Assembly (NCBI GenBank): GCA_030686995.1
Contig: CM060680.1
Coordinates: 83,602,259-83,666,258 of the forward strand
Source: Artemisia argyi
Taxonomy: Eukaryota > Streptophyta > Magnoliopsida > Asterales > Asteraceae
Direction of reading: 5' to 3'
Length of the DNA: 64,000 nucleotides
This document shows, piece after piece, positions 32,776-44,728 of this stretch. The notes below the pieces were generated by a model. It was not told the DNA's origin. It saw nothing but the letters and a program-made list of their open reading frames with translations, and made no database searches. How positions within the stretch are numbered: the first letter of the stretch is position 1; the number at the start of each line of letters is the position of its first letter. A program made the position numbers and the translations under genes.

Positions 32776-33375
32776 AGAAAAAGAAAAAGAAAAAAAAAAT
32801 AGAAAAAGAAAAAAGAGAGAAAAAAACATACGGACTACCATCCCGTTTCATTCTATGTTCATTTTATGTTTTTGTTATTTCTCATTTATTAGCTTAAGTC
32901 GAGTCTAGTCTTTGCTTAGCAACGCCATATTGTACATGTAATTAACCAAGATTGTTAACTCGCCACCAGTAAACTTCCTTTATCCAACAAAACCGTGTAA
33001 TTCATATCCCTATACCTAACGTTACAACCCTTTAAAAGACCTCTTTGATAGTTTATCCTAGGTGCTTACGCCATGTGGTGGAGGTTTGATCATTTCCCAA
33101 GCCTATGGTAATCTATTTTGCTATGACAGGTAGTGAGAGATATCTTCCATTTCCATAATGTTATATTACTTTATTACACCCGAGAGATGTGAGTATCTAA
33201 ACACTATTTGTGAGGTGCTTGTGTATGACCTCCGTGCTTGTCTATTGGTCTTTAGTGGAACGATTATTTGTTGTAATTACTTTTATATTAGTGTTAAATG
33301 ACCCCTAACTTGTCTTTTGAGTAGAATAAAAGCGCATTTGCTTGAGGACAAGCAAATCTCAAGTGTAAGGGTATA
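30881..33375 (+). other. Element A 3' noncoding region
   Basis: 2.5 kb with no coding frame, near-identical to 47000-49498 of element B. Related Athila elements have an env-like ORF here; none is readable. Contains two TGACGGCGTCA palindromes (31320-31330 and 31343-31353), a TATATAGG motif near 31505, a 43-A run (32731-32771) and a purine-rich AAGTGTAAGGGTATA tract just before the LTR. Confidence 0.7.
31320..31353. promoter_or_regulatory. Internal pair of TGACGGCGTCA palindromes (element A)
   Basis: Two copies of the same palindrome that clusters in the LTR promoter, placed about 450 bp after the polyprotein stop and 150 bp before a TATATAGG motif. A candidate internal promoter; function is inferred. 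Confidence 0.45.
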
Positions 33376-34823
33376 TGATGAGGCGAAAAATGATCCGTTT
33401 TTAGGGGGTCATTTAAGCCCGAATCCGAATTTATTTGATCAAATATTGCCCTAAATCGTTCCATTTGTGATTTTAGGTACTTGGAGAGTGAATTCTGGAA
33501 AAGAAGCTATTTTGGACGTTTTTGGAGCATAAAAGTGAAGAAAACGGCAAAGTCTCAATTTTCCATGCTGGGAACAGTAGGTGACGGCATCAAGAGTACC
33601 ACCCTGACGGCGTCAAACCTCAAGAATAAAAATCCGTAGTTCATGAAGGCGTCAAGAGTCATCCTGACGGCGTCAAAACCCCAAGAATAAAAATCCGTAG
33701 TTGGTGACGGCGTCACACACAGGGCGTCAAGAGTAAATTGTGTGACGGCCTAGGCTTGACGGCGTCAGAAGTAGATCAAGGGCGTCCGAGGAAGTATTTG
33801 GCGGCGAGGTGACGGCGTCACAATGTTTGTCTTGACGCCGTCACCCCTATTTTCCTATATATAGTTTTCTAGTTTTTCACATTAAAAAGAGAGAAGTTTT
33901 GGAGAAACCCTAAAGACGAATTTGGTGCAACTTTTACAGGTTTTTCAAGGGTTCCAAACCCTTGATACCTTGCATTGTAATTGAGATAAGTGTTCTTCTA
34001 ATTTAATTAATATGTCTATGTGTTGGTTGTCTATATCTTGTTCTTGTCTCAATTCCATTATGCTAGGCTAGATCTCCTTTGTGTTTGCTTAGATCTAATG
34101 AAACCTAGATATTGATTATGTGTTGATTACTTGTTTATTCTTGTTCTTGGATGAATGATTTATATGTTAGGCTTAAGAAAACTGGCAGATCTCCAAATGG
34201 TAACATGCTTGAACGTCTTAAGAAACATGAACCGACGTGTACTAGGTCTTTATTGGTTGTATTTAATGCATGAGCCACTGTTTACAATCCCTATAGTTGT
34301 GCTGGGCATGGTGTAGGAGGAGATAAAAGCTCATAGAATTGGGGAGTTATGTATGCCACCCCATGAATGGTATTAAGGAATACGATCCGTCATCCATGCA
34401 ATTATAACAAGTAATTAACGTGTAAAAGATATCTAGGGAGTAGTGAAGTCTAAGTAAACACATTTTCTCCAATTACTGCTCACAACCTTAGTATAATTAG
34501 TTTATTTTCATTTTTATTATTTTATTTTGATTACATCTTAGTTTTGGGTTAGTTGAATAGCAACTAATTCCGCCCACTCCTTCAAAACCCGAGATTTTAC
34601 TTGCTTTCATAAAAACATAAAAATACAAAAATAATCATCCCTCACCTTTAGAACTAGTAATTAGGTTTTCTAATCCTAGCGACACTATTCCTAAGCTGAA
34701 CGATCAATCCCCCGGTACTTGTCACTATACTATACTACAACGATCAGGTACACTGCCTGGTGGGGGTTGTAAGCTTCTCGAGATCCCTCGAGAGGTAAAG
34801 CCTGTTGCGATTCCCACGCATCA
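33376..34823 (+). repeat. Element A 3' LTR (1448 bp)
   Basis: Starts TGATGAGGCG and ends CCACGCATCA, the same ends as both LTRs of element B. Contains the TGACG palindrome cluster (33582-33844) and TATA box (33856-33863). Confidence 0.88.
33582..33844 (+). promoter_or_regulatory. U3 cluster of TGACGGCGTCA palindromes upstream of TATA (element A)
   Basis: At least five full or near-full TGACGNCGTCA palindromes plus half sites, ending 12 bp before TATATATA. TGACG is the core bound by plant TGA-type bZIP factors; two inverted cores one base apart form each unit. Confidence 0.6.
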
Positions 34824-34921
34824 GTCACCATATGTTTTCTTCACCTGCGGAGTCCGCTGGTTTACGTTTCCATGCTTCGTCATTCTAGTTCTTAGTGTGT
34901 GGTCCCACGGATGGCGCCACT
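34824..34921 (-). promoter_or_regulatory. Tat-type leader piece and primer-binding site
   Basis: On the minus strand the LTR end is followed after AG by TGGCGCCATCCGTGGGA (34919-34903), the PBS type of Tat elements. It is directly abutted by the end of element A. Confidence 0.7.
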
Positions 34922-35326
34922 TGTTGATACAAAAGTTGGGCGTTCCTTGTTTGGGTTCCTGTTCTCGTATCAATTGGATTTTAACGTTTGAGACCTGCGC
35001 ACTAAGAAAGCAAACAACACCGTTAGGCTTATCGTGGGATTGTCTCCCACGATTATCCTCCGGCATGAGAATAAGTAATCGGTTTAGGGTTTTAGTAAAG
35101 AGTTAGGGTTATTAGATGATACCTTAATGAGGGCCGAGATGCCCATTATATACACACGGAATCCTTGTTGGTTTCGTGTTCCTTACTCTTCGGCGTATCC
35201 TTATTAATGCGGTCCCTTGATCCTTATCCCATAAATAAAAGATCACATATCAAGACCATAAATAATAATTACGAATTTGGGCCTTTGTAAGCCCAAATCT
35301 TGATCATGATAGCTGATGTGCTCACA
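34922..35326 (-). repeat. Tat-type 5' LTR (about 405 bp)
   Basis: Plus-strand ends TGTTGATAC and GTGCTCACA. On the minus strand it starts TGTGAGCAC and ends GTATCAACA next to the PBS, and carries a TATA-like GTGTATATAATGG (around 35145). The outer boundary (35326) rests on the TG...CA rule only. Likely the promoter LTR of the pol fragment at 27549-28730. Confidence 0.6.
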
Positions 35327-35327
35327 G

Positions 35328-36970
35328 TGTGTACAAGTTTTAAAATTTATAAACACGCTTATCCGATTAACTATTTAACACATACGAGCAAGTATACTCG
35401 TCCGTTTTAGTAAAGGTGGGTAAGTCGAGATCGTCCCAAGGGATTTACGGATCAAAGTTTTAAATAAAAATAAGTTTGTAAACAAGGGTTGTCAATCCTT
35501 ATTATCGAAAATTTAAATATTTAAGAAACGATATAACTAAAACATATACTTGTGTGAAATGCCACAATCAATCAATTGGAGTATTCATGTTAAGCTTGGT
35601 GTAAACTTGTTATGATGCACAACTTTTATATGAATGACTAACAATCAATGGTGTTTATCATGTTAAACCATTACTAGAATTCAATCATCTAGTTAATTCC
35701 TTTCGGCCTATGATAACTAGAATAATAATTCCATTAACACAATGTTGTTTAAAAGCAATTCTTTACTTATGAATTCCTACGAATCCTTTCGGCCTAATTT
35801 CGTGATGAAATCTTCTCAAATCCATTTTAAAGAGTAAACATGATGCTCGTCACACACCATATTCCATACTAATTCGTGCACTAACTTTTTGGAATAAAAA
35901 CATTTAGAAAACCCTTTCGGCCAATATTCCCCAAAGATGTTTTTATCAACAAATTAAGCAAGATTAGATATTATCCCAACAAACTCATAAATTAAGAAGA
36001 GTTTTCATGCATCACCTTTTTAAAATAAAGAATACTCCATGACTAACTACATCATTCACACAAGTATAAACCAAATCACTCCATAACAACTATATTAAAA
36101 CACAAGTAGTAAACAAAACATTCATTAAATTCAAAGTAACAAGTGTTCATTGTAAGTAACAAGATGTACCTAGCTTGAGAATTACAAGAACTAAAATCGT
36201 GGAATTATAGCAACCACACGCCTCCAATCGACTACCAAATACAATAAACAACTCCACACACTTAACCAAACTATTGAGACTTTAACTCAAAGTTTCCTGG
36301 ACGTTTTTACTGCTGTAGCAACCTTTTGGGTGAGATATATTAAGATAGTAATAACTTGGTGTAAGTTATTACTTAAGATTTTGTGGTACACTTTGGTTAC
36401 AAGCCTAGATGTCATTATATAGCCTCCAATCACTTAATTCTCAAGTAAAAACGTCCCATAAGAAGTTATTAGTGAGAAATGATCAGCCATGATAATGAGG
36501 AGTAAAAACGCCATTAAATGCAATCTTGTAAAAACAGTCATCATCCAACCGATCGGTTGGTTCTTCAGGTCAACTCCAACCGATTCGGTTGCGGGCTCCA
36601 ACCGAATGGTTGGATTGAACCTGCATGCAATTTTTTGTCTTTTCTTTATCGTTCTTCGTTGCATGGATTCCCTTCCACTTTGGTGCTAATTCCTTTCATA
36701 GAACTTGATATTATCTTGACATATGAACGTAAAAATCTTGAATCTATCAAATCCTTGAGTCCTTGCATGATTCTTCACTCGTTTCCTTCTCGAAAATCTC
36801 CAATTATGCATCTTTACTTCATTTCTTCATCTTTTCATCACTTTTTCCTGTTTTTGGCTACATTTGCTTGTACAAACACTTTTCCATGATTAAGTAGCAA
36901 ATATGTACAAATATGGCCAAATATGATGCATAAAACACACCTAAAAACATGTATAATTTACGTGTTATCA
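35328..36970 (-). repeat. Athila-type 3' LTR (about 1.64 kb)
   Basis: Starts TGATAACACG on the minus strand right after the polypurine tract. TATA box at 36414-36421 (CTATATAAT on the minus strand). The far end is set at TGTGTACAAG by the TG rule and is uncertain. Three CCAACCGA-type palindromes lie upstream of TATA. Confidence 0.65.
36544..36612 (-). promoter_or_regulatory. U3 cluster of CCAACCGATCGGTTGG palindromes (Athila-type LTR)
   Basis: CCAACCGATCGGTTGG (perfect) at 36544-36559, CCAACCGATTCGGTTG at 36575-36590 and CCAACCGAATGGTTGG at 36597-36612. They lie 120-200 bp upstream of the minus-strand TATA box. Function is inferred. Confidence 0.55.
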
Positions 36971-36984
36971 AATCCCCCACACTT
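36971..36984 (-). promoter_or_regulatory. Polypurine tract of the Athila-type element
   Basis: AAGTGTGGGGGATT on the minus strand, immediately before the LTR start TGATAACACG. It would prime plus-strand DNA synthesis. Confidence 0.75.
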
Positions 36985-39025
36985 GAGTTTTGCTCGCCCT
37001 CGAGCAAGTCTAGAAGAAAAATAATCTCAATGGTACGATTTATTTATGTTTCAAAAAAAAATCTAACAATCACCCCTAAGGTTAATTGTTAATTTTTAAT
37101 GCGAAAATTATATGGATCGTAAATAAGTGTAAAACATGATAACATAACTAAGCACCTTACGAAAGATAATTTGAATTCACTCAACACTCAAAGGTAATTT
37201 GATTGGTAAACCACTCATTGCTCAGTCATGATTCATGTTTCTTACCATAAGCTTGTACAAATATCAAAACAACAAAACAAAACATCAAAGAGGTCTTTCA
37301 TTCGGGTTGTAACGTTAGGCTTCATGGGTTGTAACTAGCTAATGTTCAAATATCTCATACAAGAATCAAATAGATCACTGGCGCGTATTTTTAGTAAAGA
37401 ATAACGGATGGTCACTAAAAGATTCTCTAGATCGTTGGCGCATCATTCCATTACCAAAAATACGGATCGTCACTAAAATTTTCATGAACTTGATATTTTA
37501 ACAAAGCCAAAAAGGTAGGAATAAGGCATGGGAAATATTTATGAAATTGGTTTTAAAAGAAAAACAAACAAAGTCAAGTCTAAGTCCCATTGTTGCTAGT
37601 TACCAAACAAACCTCAAACCCAAAAATGATTATAGTTACAATCATCTATTCTTCTTTATGAACTTCCACATCTCGATACATCGATTTGCCATAATAATTT
37701 TCTTCATTCTTAGCTTATTGGCTAACAAAATTTCACATAACTTTCCTTCTTCATCTCCATACATAATATAGCACATTGTCATCTTATAGTTGCGATGACT
37801 TATTTATTTATTTATTTATTTTTATTTATTTATTTATTTATTTTACATCATACCTCCCCCACACTTCGCATAAGCATCACCACAAAAATACAAAACCAAA
37901 GGAGATCAATCTTCATCTTTGTCGGAATGGTACACACGAATGGTAAAGTGTGTAAAACTAATAATCATCAAAAACAATCCAACATACCACGCAACTAGCA
38001 ACCCACCGTTTAGACTTTGACTAAGGGTTAGGCTAAGGTGTAAGGTGTAAAATATTTTTTGTATTTTTCTGGATATAACAAAAATGAAAAGATTGGCTCG
38101 AAGGGTGTAACTAATGGTATCTAGCGCTAAAGATAAACGCTAACAAATGGGTTCCAAATACGAGGATAACTAACCGATGTGGTTAGCAAAAATTATTTTG
38201 TAAATGGAAGGCTATTTGGTGTAAATCCTAAGTTGCCTCTTATCATTTGAATATGTTTTATCACTCGAAAGTGATTTTAACCGTAATGCATAACAAGTAC
38301 AAGTTCTAGAATCAACACAATCACCGGCACACTCATAACAAAAATATATAGCATAAGAAATGCTTTATACAAAAAAGGCTTAAATCCTCACAATTTAAGG
38401 TGAATACTATAACATGTACTAGTAAATGTCATCAATTCCGAAATGAATTTGCTCTAATAACTTGATTAAGCTCCAAAAAAATTTCAAATCCCCTTATTTT
38501 TTTACCATTATTCATTTTATTCCATTAAAAATAACTCAAGTGTTCAAACAACTAGATTTTTCAAGGGCGAACGAATCCTAGTTACTTGAATTCTCAACTA
38601 ATCCTAAAAATTAAAAATATATAAAATTCAAAAGAAACCTATTTTTCCTATTTTCTTCCCTCCCCCACACTTAAGTTTTGCATTGTCCTCAATGTAATAA
38701 AAATAACTTCAAAGTAAAGGAAATGGGAAAATTTTAGTAAAATAGAAACTACCGGGGTAAAAATACGTGATATGCATATTTGATCACAACTAGGCAAATG
38801 AGTTCTCCGACTCCAAATATTGATCAACCATAAGCTTTCGTAATGTCACCCCTGCAAAAACTGCAAACATATATCAAACAAACAAACAAACAAACACAAA
38901 TACTAAAAACAAACCAAATGTTAACAAAGTACGTTATTAATCCTAAAAGAAATAGTTATAGAGAGAAATAGAAATTATTCAACACACATAATTGTTTTTG
39001 AAATCAACCATAAACCTCATGACAA
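36985..39025 (-). other. Athila-type 3' noncoding region
   Basis: Two kilobases of AT-rich sequence between env-like ORF and polypurine tract, with a (TTTA)n microsatellite at 37800-37845 and a second CCCCCACACTTAAG phrase at about 38662. No ORF is supported. Confidence 0.6.
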
Positions 39026-40025
39026 TCACTCGTCATCATCGTCATCCATGTCGGGGCGAATAAACTCATCCTCGCTCTCCTCGCTTTCTTCCTCCTCTTC
39101 TTCTACTCTACGTTTCTTCTTGCTACCACCACGCGACGATCCACCAACATCAAAACTTGTTCCTCCAACATTAGTACCTCCAACATTAGTACCTCCCACA
39201 TTTAGAACTCTACCATAAGCCGGATACGGTTCAGGAAATGGTGAATAACCAGGATAAGGGTATGGATACGGACCAAGATATGGCTCATAAGGGATTGGGT
39301 AGGGAGGAACATTAGGTGGCACATAGAGTGGTACCTCATAACTATTCTCTTGTGCAATGTGTTGGATCATCGGCGTGGAATAATCATAGTTATAGTTTTG
39401 TCTCATCAACATCGAATCTCTCCACACATCCCTACATTCTATATCGTTCAACTCACTATGCCAATCTCCCCACCCCGAATCAAAACTACCCGGAGCATGT
39501 CCATAGATACCTCCCATGTGTTGTTGTGGTGGTTGTTGTTGAAATTGTTGTTATGGCACCTCAATGTTAGGCTCAGTCCATTCTCCTAACATCCTGGTTC
39601 TTCTATTCAATGCCTTACCAAAACCTTTATCATCCCAAGTCTCACTCTCGATTGGCTCCGAACATTTAGCCAACTCTTCATCTACAAAATAACCCAAATT
39701 TCTTGCCAAAATGGTCACATAATGACCTCCACAAATGTCACTTCTCTCTTTGATTCCCGGTGCTCTCCTAGAAAGATACTCGGCTATAATCCAAGCCGCA
39801 TTGCCATTCTTGTCCTCTTCAAGCAATTTCATCACCCATAAATCCAGATTGGTACACTTATCACAACCACCCGTCCTATGCAAAACTCCCCAAGTGATCA
39901 ACTTTTGCAAAACTTTCAACAACGGATTCCTAATTCTAGATGAATTCTTCCTATTGCAACTTGGATCACCAATGCGATTCCAATACTCCAAAATACCTTC
40001 ATACCTATGATGAAACCTTGTTAAC
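39026..40025 (-). pseudogene. Athila env-like ORF, C-terminal part, interrupted
   Basis: On the minus strand the frame runs from the element C insertion point at 40025 to a stop at 39026, with one nonsense codon (TAA at 39551-39553, in a run of CAA Gln codons). Visible segments: RFHHRYEGILEYWNRIG, KNSSRIRNPLLKVLQKLITW, SRRAPGIKERSDICGGHYVT and LARNLGYFVDEEL, then a Q-rich linker, P/Y-rich tandem residues (PYPIPYEPYLGPYPYPYPGY), NVGGT repeated three times, KKKRR and an acidic tail. This is the ORF that follows pol in Athila elements, called env-like by position; no membrane segment is seen in the part present. Its function is unknown. C lies in its N-terminal portion. Confidence 0.72.
40021..40025. 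repeat. Probable target site of element C (TTAAC)
   Basis: Five bases next to C's outer LTR end. The matching copy should lie beyond the right window edge. Confidence 0.4.
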
Positions 40026-42999
40026 TGATTGGTCCCAAACGGTCAACCTAATTGACCAGTGAATGGTCAACCAAGTCAAACTGCCTAGAATCAATCTCCG
40101 CGGAAGTATAGGGTTTTCCCCGGGTCGTTATGTCCCGACGAGGTGTGATGGTTAATAAACGGGTTTGTGATCGGGTGAATTTGGACAGAAAGGGTTTGTG
40201 AGTGATTAAACTAAGGAATATACGAAGAAATAGCTTAAATAAGCTATAAAGATGATTACGTGAAAGTTAGATACCTAAAAACGCTTAAAATCTAAAAACG
40301 TGTACGTTTACATTTGAAATAACGTAAACGTACAAAATAAAACGTGAAAACTGAAATCTGAAAACCCCCAGGGGGTGAAAATGACATTTTTACAAACTTA
40401 AAGATAAAAGAAAATTTAAAATGAAAATGAAACTATTAAAATGATTATTTTAATATTTAAATACTATTTAATTAATTAAAACTATTGAAAAAGTAAATTA
40501 AACCTACTTTAAATAAACTAAAAATGATAAACGCTACAAATTAAACTAAAAACTTGCAAAAATAATTTCTAAAACTTAAAATGAACTTGAAGAAAGTATA
40601 AAAATTAAAAATAAATATTTTTGTCTTTTTATGGATTTTCTAGTAATTAAAAACTAGTTATCTTAATTAAACTATTTAAACTAATTTAAATTACTAATAA
40701 TACCTAAATGACTTAGAAAATTATTGAAAAATTCCTAAAATTATTTTATAACATATAAAAGCTAGGAAAAATATAAAAACTAGGTCTTACTTAATAAAAA
40801 CTAATTATGCTATTTAAAACTTAATTATTAATTAATTATAAATTAAACTAAAATTAATTCAAAAAAAATACTAAATGACAAAATAAAAATTTGAGAAAAT
40901 TCCTATAAATACTTTAATATAAGAGGAATTTAATAAAAATATAAAAACACCAAGTACTTAACAAAAATCTAAAAATGAAAATTTAAATTTAAATTACATT
41001 AAATAGAAACTATCACTTATAATTAAATTGGATTTTTTGGAATTTTCTTTTTGAAACCTATGTTACACCTAAAAACAAACAACTTTTGTGAAATCAACTT
41101 TTTTGTGGCTTAAAATTAAGCAATGTGGAAGCTTTTTGGCTCCATAGTTGACTTTTGTTGACCAAGGATAAAAACGAGCTCAAATGAGATCAAGTGGGAC
41201 CCACTAAGGTGAAATCTGATCTAAATAAATTATTTGGACATGTTAAAGCAAGAATAAGCCAAATAAGCTCACAAGATAAGCTAATAAGCACCAATAAGCA
41301 CTTTGGTTTACTTGTAACTTGACTGAAATTGGGACAGAAAAGATGGGTGAATTCAGTGGGGTCCACAGGGGTTTGAGGTCAAACTAAAGGTCAAACTAAA
41401 AAGTGAAAAATATCTTACAAATGAGTCCAAAGCTCAGGACCAAGAACCATTGAACAAGAGCTCATCTAACACCTCCCATGAGGTTCTAAAACCATAGAAA
41501 TCCAATATCCATCAGGCTCAAATGCTTCTTCTTCCTTTTATACTGATTTTTCATTTTACTCTATTTTTAAGCTAATTTTGAGAATTTTCTTGGTAAACTG
41601 AATTTAGATAAGTTTAAAGATTACTAAACTTGTAAAAGCTTGAGACTAACTTACTTTGAGCTTATGAAACACCAAAACATCAATTATAACAAGATTAAGG
41701 TGAAATAATGATTTTGATGAAAAAAAAGCAAAAAATGCATTTGATAAAGAGAATTGGAATTAAGAATGAACAAAGGGTTTATTACACTTAAGAAACGGAT
41801 TACAACTTCCTTAGACTAAAAATTACAACCGAAAATTAACATTACATTAATTCGAGATTTCAAAGCTAAACAACAACTACAAATTGCTACCTACTGATAC
41901 TTTTTTCTTCTTTTTCATGACTTAAATAAGTCCCTATGTCCTTGCTTGACTTTCCCACTCTTTTTCTAGCCATTGGATGCTTATGAGTGATCCTGACCCT
42001 TCAAATGCAATTTGGCGGGAAATCTTAGTTTTGGCAGGTTTTGGTAACTTGGAGGGATTTGGGGATAATCAATTGGGTTTGGAAGTTAGTGTTTGTAGTG
42101 GGAACAAAGCATGGGGTTGGTGACAGAGGGGGGGGGGGGGGATAAGGAGTGTGGCAGTGGTATTGCAGGGTTCAAGTGGGGGAGAGGATGGTCAACGTTT
42201 GACTGAGGTGGGAATATTAAAACGAACGGGGTGTTTGTTTTTTTATTAAAAGGGGAGATGGGCTTAGGGTTGATGGGCTTAGGGTATTAGGATGTGGGCT
42301 GGGGTTTGGTATTTGGTGTAGTGGATTAGGTTAGTTTATTGGTTTGTTTGTTTATTTTGTAAAAAACCACAAGGACTAATATTGTAATTATCCGAAAATC
42401 CAGGGGTTGAAACTGTAATTTCCCCGAAGTTATTTCAAAGGCCAAAGTTGATAACTTCAATAACCCAGGGAACCAAAATGTAATTTTTCACAAATAAACA
42501 CCCAGGGACCATTTTTGTAAATTTCCAAACCTCGGGGACTAAAATTGCCAATTCACCAAACTTTCATTCCAAGGACTAAACTTGCCAAAATAAGTAACCA
42601 TAGGACCATAAATGCTTTTTCTTCCAAAAATTTCCCACTAGGGACCAATTCTGTCAATTTCTGAAACTCCAGGGACTAAATTGTAAATTTCCAAAACTTT
42701 TGAGATTTTTCACCAAAGGACAAAATATGACAACTTATGGTTTCAAAAGGACCTTTGATGAATTTTCTTTTCAAATAAGTGCTCAGGGACTATTTTTGCC
42801 AATTTTTGAAAGTTGGGGGACTGAAACTGCCAATTTTGCAAACTTTGTACGTTTTTCATCTGTTTTTACTCGTTTTGCATCTAAAACATATAAAATACAA
42901 TTTTGAAATATTTTTAGTATTTTGATGCATTTCTGAGTGTTTTTGTATGTTTTGCAGTTCAGATTTGACCAAAAATGATGAGTGTTTGAGCACTCATCA
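40026..42999 (-). repeat. Element C 3' LTR (2974 bp)
   Basis: Plus-strand ends TGATTGGTCCC and GCACTCATCA. The first 191 bp match 54496-54686 with a few differences. A minus-strand TATA (AGTATAAAAGG) lies at about 41536-41545. Region 40400-41040 is extremely AT-rich. A degenerate CAGGGACTAAAATTG array fills 42360-42850. Confidence 0.82.
42360..42850. repeat. Degenerate AGGGACYAAAATTGYAAATTT array in C LTR
   Basis: About ten units, 40-60 bp apart, each with CAGGGACTA or a variant followed by AATTGTAATTT or TTGCCAATTT. It occupies the U3 part of the LTR, upstream of the minus-strand TATA. Confidence 0.65.
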
Positions 43000-43015
43000 A
43001 TCCTCCACACTAAAC
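43000..43015 (-). promoter_or_regulatory. Polypurine tract of element C
   Basis: The minus strand reads TTTAGTGTGGAGGAT immediately before the LTR start TGATGAGTGC. Confidence 0.65.
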
Positions 43016-43143
43016 TATTGCTAGTCCCTAGCAATCTTTTGAGAAAAACTTAATGGATTTTAAACTCTTTACCAAAAGCCATCACTTCTGGAGTAGCCAG
43101 GTGTAAGAACTGTGGTACACCTGATAACCGTGTGATTTTGAGC

Positions 43144-43148
43144 AAACC
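43144..43148. repeat. Element B target duplication, left (AAACC)
   Basis: Identical to 50909-50913. Confidence 0.88.
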
Positions 43149-44558
43149 TGATGAGGCGAAAAATGATCCATTTTTAGGGGGTCATTTAAGCCCGAATCCG
43201 ACTTTATTTGATCAAATATTGCCCTAAGTCGTTCCTTTTGTGATTTTAGGTACTTGGAGAGTGAATTCTGGAAAAGAAGCCATTTTGGACGTTTTTGGAG
43301 CATAAAAGTGAAGAAAACGGCAAAGTCTCAATTTTCCATGCTTGAAACAGTAGGTGACGGCGTCAAGAGTTATACCCTGACGGCGTCAAACATCAAGAAT
43401 AAAATACCGTAGTTGATGACAGCGTCAAAAGTCATCCTGACGGCGTCAAAGTCCCAAGAATTAAATACCGTGGTTGATGACGGCGTCACATAGGCCGTCA
43501 TAAGTAGATCAAGGCCGTCCGAGGAAGTATTTGGCGGCGAGATGACGGCGTCACACCCTTGATCTTGACGCCGTCACCTCGATTTTCCTATATATAGTTT
43601 TCTAGTTTTTTACTTTAAAAGGGGAGAAGTTTTGGAGAAACCCTAAAGACGAATTTGGTGCAACTTTTACAGGTTTTTCAAGGGTTCCAAACCCTTGATA
43701 CCTTGCATTGTAATTGAGATAAGTGTTCTTCTAATTCAATCAATATGTCTATGTGTTGGTTGTCTATATCTTGTTATTGTCTTAATTCCATTATGCTAGG
43801 CTAGATCTCCTTTGTGTTTGCTTAGATCTAATGAAACCTAGATATTGATTATGTGTTGATTACTTGTTTATTCTTGTTCTTGGATGAATGATTTTATATG
43901 TTAGGCTTAAGAAAACTGGCAGATCTCCAAATGGTAACATGCTTGAACGTCTTAAGAAACATGAACCGAGGCGTACTAGGTCTTTATTGGTTGTATTTAA
44001 TGCATGAGCCACTGTTTACAATCCCTATAGTTGTGCTGGGTCATGGTGTAGGAGGAGATAAGAGCTCATAGAATTGGGGAGTTATGTATGCCACCCCATG
44101 AATGGTATTAAGGAATACGATCCATCATCCATGCAATTATAACAAGTAATTAACGTGTAAAAGATATCTAGGGAGTAATGAAGTCTAAGTAAACACATTT
44201 TCTCTAATTACTGCTCACAACTTTAGTATAATTAGTTTATTTTCATTTTTATTATTTTATTTTGATTGCATCTTAGTTTTGGGTTAGTTGAATAGCAACT
44301 AATTCCGCCCACTCTTCCAAAACCCGAGATTTTACTTGCTTTCATAAAAATATAAAAACACAAAAATAATCATCCCTCACCTTTAGAACTAGTAATTAGG
44401 CTTTCTAATCCTAGCGACACTATTCCTAAGCTGAACGATCAATCCCCCGGTACTTGTCACTATACTATACTACAACGATCAGGTACACTGCCTGGTGGGG
44501 GTTGTAAGCTTCTCGAGATCCCTCGAGAGGTAAAGCCTGTTGCGATTCCCACGCATCA
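43149..44558 (+). repeat. Element B 5' LTR
   Basis: TGATGAGGCG to CCACGCATCA. TATA box TATATATA at 43589-43596. Seven TGACGNCGTCA-type palindromes lie at 43355-43577. Confidence 0.95.
43355..43577 (+). promoter_or_regulatory. U3 cluster of TGACGGCGTCA palindromes upstream of TATA (B 5' LTR)
   Basis: Copies include 43355-43365 and 43378-43388, followed by TGACAGCGTCA, further TGACGGCGTCA units and TGACGCCGTCA ending 12 bp before TATATATA. Each pairs two TGACG cores, the sequence bound by TGA-type bZIP factors. Confidence 0.65.
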
Positions 44559-44564
44559 AGTTTT

Positions 44565-44582
44565 TGGCGCCGCAGCCTGGGA
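44565..44582 (+). promoter_or_regulatory. Primer-binding site of element B
   Basis: TGGCGCCGCAGCCTGGGA, 6 bases after the LTR. The first 8 bases match the TGGCGCCG primer site of Athila/Tat elements; the rest has drifted. Confidence 0.8.
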
Positions 44583-44728
44583 ATAGTTATTGTCTAGGTT
44601 AGGATTTCTTTTTATTAGGTCTACTTGCTAGATTCCTTTCTAGCAAGATTTTATTTTTATTTTTAGGTCTTCTTTAGTCTATCTTATTTCTTCGTGCCTT
44701 TGTTCGTAACTCTTTACCATCCGACATC

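Larger units (their letters stand above)
28727..34823 (+). mobile_element. Element A: Athila/Tat-type LTR retrotransposon, 5' truncated
   Basis: Contains a long gag-protease-like ORF, a 2.5-kb noncoding 3' region and a complete 3' LTR (33376-34823). The 5' LTR, PBS and first roughly 30 codons of the gag are absent; sequence joins Tat pol at the shared phrase CCGAACC (28726-28732). The 3' half from 30861 is nearly identical to element B from 46980, and the first 300 bp of its gag are nearly identical to B's, so both are the same family. No RT or integrase is present, so it is non-autonomous. Confidence 0.85.
35328..40025 (-). mobile_element. Athila-type element (minus strand), 3' part
   Basis: On the minus strand: part of an env-like ORF (40025-39026), a 2-kb AT-rich 3' region, a polypurine tract (AAGTGTGGGGGATT, 36984-36971) and a 3' LTR (36970 to about 35328). 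The remainder (pol, gag, 5' LTR) should lie to the right, beyond the window, because element C interrupts it at 40025/40026. Confidence 0.75.
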
